Part shown: piece by piece, positions 54,542 to 62,043 of the stretch
Layout of the letters: every line of letters begins with the position of its first letter
Numbering within the stretch: position 1 is the first letter of the stretch
Assembly: GCA_028288405.1 (NCBI GenBank)
Contig: JAQBNS010000013.1
Span: 1-64,000 of the forward strand
From: Chitinophagaceae bacterium
Lineage (GTDB): Bacteria; Bacteroidota; Bacteroidia; Cytophagales; Cytophagaceae
Direction of reading: 5' to 3'
Length of the DNA: 64,000 nt
Notes under the pieces: generated by a model
Databases searched by the model: none
What the model saw: only the letters and a program-made list of their open reading frames with translations
What the model was told of the DNA's origin: nothing
Program-made: the position numbers and the translations under genes

Positions 54542-55333
54542 CTACTTCATCAACTGCTGCTCAATCAGTTTGAAGCTGTCTGGCGTTACACAAATCTCTC
54601 CTGAAAACGGCTCGTTCATCATCAGAATTAAAAAGATCATGCTGCCGATGAAAAATGAAATGGTAGAAATCATGATGATTTGTATGGTGGGTGTTTTCAT
54701 CATGTAGTACCATAAAAAGGATATGCAGATCAACGCACCGATAATGGTTACCAACCATATCGTAGAAGGCAAACCGCTGTTAATGCTTAATAGCCTCATA
54801 CGTCTCAGCGTTGCGTAGTCATTGTATTTATTCAATGTTTCAGCCATAATGATTTCTTCGCGCCTGTCTTTCGGTTGAAAAGCATAAAGGATTTCCTGGA
54901 AATCATTCAAGCGTGCCACACCTCCCTCTGGTATTAGTCCGTCTTGCTGCATGGGCCATTCCTCCTGGATTACATAACGGGTATATGTTTTCAATGCTTG
55001 TTGAAGCTGTATTCTCGAAGGATCAGGAAAAGAACTCACATCTCTATACAAGGCACCCAATGTGGCCGATTCTTTATTAACGTCATCATCTACGGTATCA
55101 AAATTTTCCCAGGCACCTACTGCAACCAAACCCAGTGTGATGCCATAAAAAATTCCAATGGCGGACATATAATAAGAGACCTGATCATTAAAATCTTCGT
55201 CATAAGTCAGTTTTTTTTTGAACGTCTTTTCAGAAACCAGCAAACCGATCACTCCAAAAGCAGTAAAAAAACCGGTAATCAAAAAAAACGCGACAGCAGG
55301 GTGCAAGTCGTAAAGCCAATACCAAATACTCAT
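54542..55333 (-). CDS. DUF4239-like (bestrophin-like) membrane protein
   Basis: A 263-residue protein from ATG 55333 (MSIWYWLYDLHPAVAFFLI). The open frame extends to 55564, but that part crosses a dispersed repeat and lacks any protein-like signal. Four hydrophobic segments: about 10-32, 52-72, 185-207 and 213-235, with a helical soluble domain between (about 75-180, including NKESATLGALYRDVSSFP). This arrangement and the WENFDTVDDDVNKESATLGALYRD block fit DUF4239, a family thought to resemble bestrophin channels. The function is unknown. Confidence 0.7.
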   Translation of the reverse strand: MSIWYWLYDLHPAVAFFLITGFFTAFGVIGLLVSEKTFKKKLTYDEDFNDQVSYYMSAIGIFYGITLGLVAVGAWENFDTVDDDVNKESATLGALYRDVSSFPDPSRIQLQQALKTYTRYVIQEEWPMQQDGLIPEGGVARLNDFQEILYAFQPKDRREEIIMAETLNKYNDYATLRRMRLLSINSGLPSTIWLVTIIGALICISFLWYYMMKTPTIQIIMISTISFFIGSMIFLILMMNEPFSGEICVTPDSFKLIEQQLMK

Positions 55334-55715
55334 TCTTCGATTCTTTAAGGGGTATGAAGCTATGAAATAAAGTGGCAAAGGGCAAGATTTCGATTGAACA
55401 CCTTGCGTTAGGGATTGAGCCATTGTCTGAGCTCTTTTTCTTTGATTTTTTAGATTGATGATGCTTGGAGGTTGATTCAAAGAAAAAAGCGAGTGGCGAA
55501 AGCCCGGCCCGCAGGGAACGCCCAAATAAGAATATAGAGTGAAGAAAGGACTCAATCTCTTCAATACACTCGTTTATCCCTTTTCTGACCACTAACTTTT
55601 CCCCCTCAAATACCTACCAACTTTTACATTTAAATCATTATATTTGTCTAAGGTGGATTTTGATCCGCTTTATGTATTTCGGTCCTATTCGTTTAGATAT
55701 AAAAATTAAAAAATA
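55334..55715. other. 382-bp divergent region with a partial dispersed repeat
   Basis: Positions 55480-55528 on the minus strand read TTTGGGCGTTCCCTGCGGG followed by CCGGGCTTTCGCC, the start of the dispersed repeat seen whole at 38404-38525. The promoter of the plus-strand cluster lies at 55639-55646. Nothing else is recognised. Confidence 0.65.
55639..55646 (+). promoter_or_regulatory. -7 box of the RicT-like/gldH/channel cluster
   Basis: TATATTTG matches TAnnTTTG exactly. The start codon is at 55716, giving a leader of about 65 bases. No clear TTG lies at the right distance upstream. Confidence 0.5.
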
Positions 55716-57344
55716 ATGGGTTGTTCATCTTGTGGAACAGGCGGTGGCGGTTGTGGAACGGGAACGACAGGAGGATGTAGCAAAACAGGAGGATGTGCAA
55801 CCGGTGGTTGTAATAAATTAAACTCCTTTGACTGGCTCAGTAACATGGGAATCGGTCTTGCTCAGGATTTTGACGTAGTAGAAGTTCGTTTCAAAAACGG
55901 TCGCAAAGAATTTTATAGAAACACTCAATCCTTTGAGTTGTATACCGGTGATCCTGTGGTGGTAGAAATGCCATCGGGCTATCATTTGGGTCATGTGGCT
56001 TTGCAAGGCGAAATCGTACGCCTACAGCTCAAGCGTAAAATGGTCAATAACGACGATCAGTTAAAAACCATTACCCGTAAAGCGTCACAAAAGGATATTG
56101 AAAAATACATCCTCAGCAAAAACAGAGAAGAGACAACTGTATTCCGTACCCGACACATCATCCTCGAGCAAAAGCTGGAAATGAAATTGACGGATGTGGA
56201 ATTTCAGGCCGATAACTCCAAAGCGACTTTTTATTATTCCGCAGACGAGCGTGTCGATTTCAGGGAACTGATTAAACTGCTTGCCTCAGAATTCAAAGTA
56301 CGTGTGGAAATGAAGCAGATCAGTCTTCGCCACGAAGCCGCCCGATTGGGTGGTATAGGATCTTGTGGCAGAGAGTTGTGCTGCTCTACCTGGATCAGTG
56401 ATTTTAAAAATGTCAATACCTCAGCGGCCCGTTATCAAAACTTGTCGCTAAATCCTTCCAAACTTTCAGGTCAATGCGGCAGATTGAAATGCTGTTTGAA
56501 TTATGAATTGGAAACCTACCTCGATGCCTTGAAAGGCATTCCTGAAGTAGAAAAACCTTTGCTGACCGAAAGAGGAAGAGCGAGCATACAAAAAACAGAC
56601 ATCTTTAAAAAGATCATGTGGTTCTCTTACGAAGACGAACCGACCAATTGGATCGCTATACCTGTTGACCGCGTCAACCATATTCAGGCGATGAATGCAG
56701 ACGGCAACAAACCTTCTGACTTGCTCAACGATCAGGAAAAAAGTAAAATCACTACAGAGTTTATCAAAGAAAAAAGTGAGCTTGCTCGTTTTGATGATAA
56801 GTTTCAGGCCAACAAAAACAAACGCAAGAAGAAAAAGAAAAAAACTTCTGATCCTACTGGCGCAAGTGTTGTAACCGAAGGTGGACAACCAAGACCTCAA
56901 AATCAAAACTCCACTAAACCTGCAGGACCTGCACGTTCTGAGCATCAACCGAGAGAAGGACAACAGTCTAAACCTCGTCCGCAAAATCCAAACCGTGAAG
57001 GCAATCCAAGACCTCCACAGCAAAATAGAGAAGGACAACCAAGACCTCCGCAACAAAATCGTGAGGGACAACCGCGTCCGCAAAATCCAAATCAGAACAG
57101 ACCTCCAAGAGAAGGAAATGCGCAACGTGAAAACGTACAGGGACAAACACCACGTCCCGAAGGTCAGCCAAGACCTCCGCAGCAGAATCGTCCTAATCAG
57201 CCACGTCCGCAAAATCCAAATCCGAACAAGCAACAAAATAACGGTCCAAAACCTCCGCAACAAGGCGGTCAGCAAAACAGACCCAATAACAATCCGAATA
57301 AACCAACCGATAACACTTCATCACCGAATGAGAATGAAAAATAA
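55716..57344 (+). CDS. PSP1-domain protein, RicT (YaaT)-like, with disordered C-terminal tail
   Basis: A 542-residue protein. Residues 1-34 are Gly/Cys-rich with six Cys. The PSP1 core (about 50-300) includes MKQISLRHEAARLGGIGSCG and the conserved Cys strings CGRELCCSTW and CGRLKCCLNYE. In B. subtilis RicT forms a [4Fe-4S]-containing complex with RicA and RicF that affects RNA maturation, sporulation and biofilm. The tail (about 365-542) has a Lys run (KNKRKKKKKK) then repeats of the type REGQPRPPQQN, low in complexity and probably RNA-binding or unfolded. PSP1 genes often precede gldH in Bacteroidota, as here. Confidence 0.88.
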   Translation: MGCSSCGTGGGGCGTGTTGGCSKTGGCATGGCNKLNSFDWLSNMGIGLAQDFDVVEVRFKNGRKEFYRNTQSFELYTGDPVVVEMPSGYHLGHVALQGEIVRLQLKRKMVNNDDQLKTITRKASQKDIEKYILSKNREETTVFRTRHIILEQKLEMKLTDVEFQADNSKATFYYSADERVDFRELIKLLASEFKVRVEMKQISLRHEAARLGGIGSCGRELCCSTWISDFKNVNTSAARYQNLSLNPSKLSGQCGRLKCCLNYELETYLDALKGIPEVEKPLLTERGRASIQKTDIFKKIMWFSYEDEPTNWIAIPVDRVNHIQAMNADGNKPSDLLNDQEKSKITTEFIKEKSELARFDDKFQANKNKRKKKKKKTSDPTGASVVTEGGQPRPQNQNSTKPAGPARSEHQPREGQQSKPRPQNPNREGNPRPPQQNREGQPRPPQQNREGQPRPQNPNQNRPPREGNAQRENVQGQTPRPEGQPRPPQQNRPNQPRPQNPNPNKQQNNGPKPPQQGGQQNRPNNNPNKPTDNTSSPNENEK

Positions 57345-57804
57345 ATTGTTTCTTTTTTCTATTGTTGCATTTCTTTTTTCATGCAGTGAGAAAGGAAAAG
57401 TTTTTCATGATTACCAGGAAATAGCGGATGACGAGTGGTTGGTATCGAACAAACTTTCCTTTCCGGTAGAAATAGAGGATGAAAAAAGTAAGTATACGCT
57501 GCAATACCTGACGCGCTATACCAAGGATTATCCCTACTACAATTTATACATCAAGCGTGCGGTGCTGGATTCCACCGGCAAACAGTTATCGTCTAAATTG
57601 CAAGGCATGTATTTGTTTGACGAAAAAACAGGTGAACCAAAAGGTAGTGGATGGGGAAATAAATACGACCACACGATTTTAGCTGACAGCAATATGACTT
57701 TCCCTTACAAAGGGAAGTTTATTATACAATTGCAACAGTACATGCGCCAGGATACCATAGCAGGCATCAGCGACATAGGCATCAGTGTTTTGAAACATGA
57801 ATAG
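57328..57804 (+). CDS. gldH: Gliding motility lipoprotein GldH
   Basis: A 158-residue protein from ATG 57328 (third codon Met at 57334 is an alternative). The lipoprotein signal ends LFSC, giving a lipidated Cys. The mature part begins SEKGKVFHDYQEIADDEW and includes GSGWGNKYDHTI, as in GldH of Flavobacterium johnsoniae, which is needed for gliding and works with the T9SS/gliding machinery in the cell envelope. It overlaps the end of the RicT-like gene by 17 bases and the next gene by 8. The open frame extends far upstream inside the RicT-like tail, but that part is a frame shadow. Confidence 0.9.
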   Translation: MRMKNKLFLFSIVAFLFSCSEKGKVFHDYQEIADDEWLVSNKLSFPVEIEDEKSKYTLQYLTRYTKDYPYYNLYIKRAVLDSTGKQLSSKLQGMYLFDEKTGEPKGSGWGNKYDHTILADSNMTFPYKGKFIIQLQQYMRQDTIAGISDIGISVLKHE

Positions 57805-58429
57805 ATTTGTTGTACGTGTTTGTTACTTGTTTTTCCTGCCCCTTTCCTTGGCGCAAGCACAAATCAACACGGACTCTATAGCCCTGAGCACTTCTTCTTC
57901 AACAGGACGAATCCACTACAAACAACTCGTAGAAAAACTCAGACAATCAGACAGCACTTTACAACGCAATGATTTTTTAACCTTGTATTACGGATCCGTC
58001 GGGCAACCTTCTTACAAGCTTGAGTTGATTGACAGCATCGAGCAAAACATCAAAGAACACAACCTGCTGCAGGAATTTATTCAGGCCTACGAATTAGGCG
58101 ATACTTTGCTTGCCTTCCATCCGGTAAGCATTACCGCTTACTTTGAAAGAAGCTTTGCTTGCTATGCGTTAAAAAGAACAGACGAAGAATCCATCAACAA
58201 TCAAAAGTACGTACTCTTCGTGAAATGCGTATTGAGTTCGGGCAACGGATTTGAAGAAACTCCATTTGTAGTGGTCAGCTATAATGATGCTATCGAAGTA
58301 TTAAAATACCTGCATATAAAATACAAAACCATTGAAGAGGCAGACAACAATCGAATCGTTGCCTTGTTGAATAAAAAACGTCAGGGCTCTGATAAGGTTT
58401 ATTTCCGATTACCTGTTCCTCGTCCATGA
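57797..58429 (+). CDS. DUF4919-family exported protein
   Basis: A 210-residue protein with signal peptide (MNRFVVRVCYLFFLPLSLAQA). The body has LRQSDSTLQRNDFLTLYYGS, then a helical repeat region (FIQAYELGDTLLAFHPVSIT), and ends with CVLSSGNGFEETPFVVVS and LKYLHIKYK, which matches DUF4919 as I know it from Bacteroides. It is periplasmic and of unknown function. It overlaps both neighbours, consistent with coupled translation. Confidence 0.72.
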   Translation: MNRFVVRVCYLFFLPLSLAQAQINTDSIALSTSSSTGRIHYKQLVEKLRQSDSTLQRNDFLTLYYGSVGQPSYKLELIDSIEQNIKEHNLLQEFIQAYELGDTLLAFHPVSITAYFERSFACYALKRTDEESINNQKYVLFVKCVLSSGNGFEETPFVVVSYNDAIEVLKYLHIKYKTIEEADNNRIVALLNKKRQGSDKVYFRLPVPRP

Positions 58430-59592
58430 AAGCAACTTCTCCACCACGCATTGCAAGTTTAGATGTGGTGAGAGGACTCATCATGATCCTGATGGCATTG
58501 GATCATGCCCGTGATTTTTTTCATATCGATGCCTTTCGTTTTTCTCCGGAAGATCTTCACCAAAGTAACCTGGCTTTATTCTTCACCCGCTGGATCACGC
58601 ATTTGTGTGCACCGCTTTTCTTATTGCTGGCCGGTATTTCCATCTCTTTATACCAGGAAAAGAAAAGTACAGCACAGACTTCCTCGTATGTGTTTTTCAG
58701 AGGCTTATGGTTAGTATTGCTCGAACTCACGCTCATCCGTTTTGCCTGGCATTTTTCCATTGATACACATTACATCATGGGAGCTGTCATTTGGGTCATA
58801 GGATGGAGCATGGTACTGATGGCGCTCTTTGTATATTTGCCTAAAAAAATATCCGGCATTATTGCTATACTTATTTTAGTGTTGCACAATACCATGGATC
58901 ACGTAGTCTTCGATCAATCGATTACGGCACAGCTGATCTGGTCTTTCCTGCACGTAGCCTCCAAAACAATCATCACCGATCAGTTTTTTGTATTTATACT
59001 TTATCCGCTGTTACCGGCATTGGGCGTGATGCTCCTGGGATACTTTTTAGGAAAATGGTATAGAAAAGATTACGATGCCTCCAAACGTTTTTCCTACTTG
59101 CTGACAACGGGTATAGGCTGTTGCCTGGTATTTGTGCTGCTGCGGTTTACAAACAGTTATGGTGACATCAAACAATTTTATGTTCAGGAAACGATCCCGC
59201 AAAGCATCATGTCTTTCTTCGATGTTTCTAAATATCCTTTCTCTTTACACTATTGCCTGGCTACATTAGGAATTGGTTTTGTTTTACTGGCCCTCACAGA
59301 AAAAATACAAGGGAAGCTTTCTACCCTACTGGCAACCTTTGGACAGGTACCCATGTTCTATTACATTTTACATTTGTACTTCTTTCATACCTTGTCTGTC
59401 ATTCTATTTAGCCTTACCAACCCTGATAGTCACGAACAATGGATGGATCTGGGACATCGCACAACTATAGGATATTCTTTACCGGTCGTATACCTGATCT
59501 GGTTGCTGTCTTGTATTTTGTTTTTCTTTCTATGTAAAAAATACGGTGCTTATAAAAAGACACACCGTAACATCATTACCCAACTCATCTGA
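58426..59592 (+). CDS. DUF1624/HGSNAT-like multi-pass membrane acyltransferase
   Basis: A 388-residue protein with about ten membrane helices. The start SLDVVRGLIMILMALDHARDFF is the family signature, with the His likely catalytic. The family includes human heparan-alpha-glucosaminide N-acetyltransferase, which moves acetyl groups across a membrane onto sugar amines. The substrate here is unknown; a cell-envelope glycan is a guess. ATG overlaps the preceding TGA as ATGA. Confidence 0.82.
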   Translation: MKATSPPRIASLDVVRGLIMILMALDHARDFFHIDAFRFSPEDLHQSNLALFFTRWITHLCAPLFLLLAGISISLYQEKKSTAQTSSYVFFRGLWLVLLELTLIRFAWHFSIDTHYIMGAVIWVIGWSMVLMALFVYLPKKISGIIAILILVLHNTMDHVVFDQSITAQLIWSFLHVASKTIITDQFFVFILYPLLPALGVMLLGYFLGKWYRKDYDASKRFSYLLTTGIGCCLVFVLLRFTNSYGDIKQFYVQETIPQSIMSFFDVSKYPFSLHYCLATLGIGFVLLALTEKIQGKLSTLLATFGQVPMFYYILHLYFFHTLSVILFSLTNPDSHEQWMDLGHRTTIGYSLPVVYLIWLLSCILFFFLCKKYGAYKKTHRNIITQLI

Positions 59593-59601
59593 TACGAGGC
59601 C

Positions 59602-61734
59602 ATGAACTTTTTTAAAAACAATCGTTTTATACTATCCGTTGCCTCTCTGTGTCTTTTTACATTGCTGGGTATTTACACGTATCAAAAAGTAACAGCTAAC
59701 GCCTCTCACGATATTGGTAAAACCGTTAAATATGTCGCCTACATCGGACGCTATACGGATGCGTCCAAAGGTATAGCCAGGGAAAAGCAAGAACAGAATC
59801 CTTTCGACCTACTGCATGATGCCGTGCTTTCGGAATACCTGAAACAGGTTGACTTACCGCACCACAGCCTCAAACTGAAACTATTTGATTGTGAAAAGTC
59901 AGGACTGGTCAGTGATTCGCTCTACAAAGAAATTGCGAAAGATACTTCGATTGTTTTAGTGATAGACAATACATGGGGTGTCCACTTAAAGGAATGCAGT
60001 AAAACCATTAAGAATTTTAACATTCCAGTCATCGCTATCAACGCCGATAAAAACAATGAAGACTTTGGCAACAACGTGATCTTTACCGGCAGTCATGACC
60101 ATACACCCTTAGACATGGTGGCCTTTTTAAAGAAAGTCCTGAAGGTAAAAAAGGTCAACATGGTTTCGGAAACCGATTATCCTTTGCATGAATTATACCT
60201 CAAGGCATTGTCTGATGAAAACATTACCGTTCACAAACTCTTTTCATTGAAAGGGAAAGCATTTAATACACAGGATTCCATAGCACTCTATAATGAACTG
60301 GCTGATTTTTACACTAAAAATCCGGTAGAAAAAACAACCTGGACATTGATCAACACGCATGCTGCAGTCGGTAATAATTTACTCGATTACCTCGACACCC
60401 GTTGCGACAGCATACAACTGATTGGCCATTCTTATATTGTAAATCACGATGAACTGAAAACCTTTGGAGACAAAACCAATAACCGTTTAATCATCTGCAG
60501 TAACCCTACAGATGCATTAACCAAACAAATGTCTGTGGACATCGATAAATTCAAACGCAAGTATCCTGTTTATTTTCAAAACCCCAACCACAGCATGTTT
60601 GTAGAACGTTGCTACGATGCAGTGGAAATGATTAAAAATAAATTTGAATACCAAAGTGATACCTCTTTCTTACGGAAAGAAAATTTTATTACTTACTTCA
60701 GAAGTTTGCCGATGACTACCATCGTGGAAATGGACGAGCTCTACCTATACGACAGTACATTGACGGTATTACCTGAATTGTATTTCACGGAATATGCTTC
60801 CGGTAAATTGCATTCTTATCCTTTGCAGTTGAACGAGAAAAGAGAAGTGATTCCTAATCTATTTTTCGGCATGGAGATCGCAGACATCTACGATATAGAC
60901 ATGAACAGCAATTCCTTCACCTCTGATTTTTACTATTGGGTGAAACTGGATTCTGCCAACCTGGATGCAGAAAAACACATCATCTTTCAAAATATGAAGC
61001 AAAGTGAAAGTTCGCGGGAACTGATCTTTGAAAAAACTCATGGATCGACAGTGTATAAATTGTACAAAGTATCCGGAATTTTTTATGTGAATTACAACCT
61101 GGATAAGTATCCCTTCGATAAACAGGAAATTTATATTCGCGCAGAAATTTTGAACCCTTCAGATAAAATAAAAATATCGTTTGATCAAAAGAGTTTTGTC
61201 AAGGACGACAAAAGGCTAGAGTCATTTAAAATCACCGAATGGAACAAAGAAAAATTCTATGTCACCGTAGACAACGAGATCAACCGTGGCATGCACGGCG
61301 ATCCGGACATTGATGAAGATAAATTAAGCGAATTTAAAAACATTTACTTCCGCCTGGAGATTGGAAGAAAAGTATTGAAGCCAATGTTGGAAATTGTATT
61401 ACCGTTGATCCTGATCGGTCTCATCAGTTGTACTTTATTATTCCTAAAAGATATTTCTTTCGAAAATCTGGGGGAAGTCAGCATTGGTGTCTTCATGTCC
61501 ATCGTTGCTTTCTCTATTTCTTTCTCTGCTTCTACACCTTCCTCCGACAGCTTGACGAGAGCCGATATCCTGTTCTGGATCACGTTCATCATTGTGCTCA
61601 TTAATTTTGGGATTGTGATTGCCGTCAATGCGATTTACGAACCTCACGAATTAAAAAAGATGGATGTCCGTAAACTGAGTTATGCGATTTGCATTGTTTA
61701 TCTGTTTACGAGCTTTGGGGTTATTTTTCTTTAA
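59602..61734 (+). CDS. Fusion of type I periplasmic-binding domain and pentameric ligand-gated ion channel (pLGIC)
   Basis: A 710-residue protein. Signal peptide or anchor at about 9-34 (possible cleavage TANA/SH). Residues about 40-360 alternate beta and alpha like a type I periplasmic-binding protein (DTSIVLVIDNTWGVHL, NFNIPVIAINADKN, ERCYDAVEMIKNKF). From about 420 the sequence follows a Cys-loop-type receptor: EIADIYDIDMNSNSFTSDFYYW, then YPFDKQEIYI at 503-512, the counterpart of the FPFDxQ motif. Four membrane helices follow: M1 about 594-618 with the conserved Pro, M2 about 621-645, M3 about 653-679 and M4 about 691-710. M2 runs from E621 to P646 with the same spacing as in GLIC. It is probably a solute-gated ion channel in the inner membrane with the binding domains in the periplasm. 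It starts 9 bases after the DUF1624 gene. Confidence 0.86.
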   Translation: MNFFKNNRFILSVASLCLFTLLGIYTYQKVTANASHDIGKTVKYVAYIGRYTDASKGIAREKQEQNPFDLLHDAVLSEYLKQVDLPHHSLKLKLFDCEKSGLVSDSLYKEIAKDTSIVLVIDNTWGVHLKECSKTIKNFNIPVIAINADKNNEDFGNNVIFTGSHDHTPLDMVAFLKKVLKVKKVNMVSETDYPLHELYLKALSDENITVHKLFSLKGKAFNTQDSIALYNELADFYTKNPVEKTTWTLINTHAAVGNNLLDYLDTRCDSIQLIGHSYIVNHDELKTFGDKTNNRLIICSNPTDALTKQMSVDIDKFKRKYPVYFQNPNHSMFVERCYDAVEMIKNKFEYQSDTSFLRKENFITYFRSLPMTTIVEMDELYLYDSTLTVLPELYFTEYASGKLHSYPLQLNEKREVIPNLFFGMEIADIYDIDMNSNSFTSDFYYWVKLDSANLDAEKHIIFQNMKQSESSRELIFEKTHGSTVYKLYKVSGIFYVNYNLDKYPFDKQEIYIRAEILNPSDKIKISFDQKSFVKDDKRLESFKITEWNKEKFYVTVDNEINRGMHGDPDIDEDKLSEFKNIYFRLEIGRKVLKPMLEIVLPLILIGLISCTLLFLKDISFENLGEVSIGVFMSIVAFSISFSASTPSSDSLTRADILFWITFIIVLINFGIVIAVNAIYEPHELKKMDVRKLSYAICIVYLFTSFGVIFL

Positions 61735-61746
61735 TCGATAGTCACA

Positions 61747-62026
61747 CGGTCTTGCCCCTAAATCCCCTAAAGGGGACTTGACAGAAATGAGTATGTAGCA
61801 AGAGCAATAACTCATTTTCTTGCTGTATGCTGTTGCTCTTGCGGTCTAACCCCTAATCCCCTAAAGGGGACTTTTGAAAATAATAAAATCATGAATCCTA
61901 TAGACATTACGCCCCTTTGGGACGAATAGGAAATTAAAATAAACACTGTCCCGGAGGGACATAATGTCTATAGCCACGAAATAAATAATAAGCAAGTCCC
62001 CTTTAGGGGATTTAGGGGCAAGACCG
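61747..62026. repeat. Nested palindromic element with perfect 34-bp arms
   Basis: Arms 61747-61780 and 61993-62026 are perfectly inverted and built on taaatcccctaaaggggact. A third, direct copy of the arm lies at 61841-61874. Inside are a GCAAGAGCAA hairpin (61798-61841) and an inverted pair 61899-61923 / 61948-61972 built on tatagacatta. It fills the 309-base gap between convergent genes; no open frame is supported. Confidence 0.9.
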
Positions 62027-62043
62027 TTGGGTAATGAATCAAA

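Noticed and set aside
55334..55564. N-terminal extension of the DUF4239-like protein
   Set aside because: It crosses a dispersed repeat and reads as low-quality protein. The membrane protein begins at ATG 55333.
56466..57275. 269-residue minus-strand frame rich in LRTWLIRTILLRRSW
   Set aside because: It is the antisense of the repetitive RicT-like tail. The hydrophobic look comes from the repeat, not from a membrane protein.
56881..57327. 307-residue reading frame covering the RicT-like tail and gldH
   Set aside because: The upstream part is a frame-shifted reading of a repetitive tail. The lipoprotein signal and GldH homology start at 57328.
61735..62043. Possible non-coding RNA or CRISPR-like unit
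   Set aside because: The direct and inverted arms are better explained by nested palindromic repeats. There are no regular spacers and no promoter was seen.
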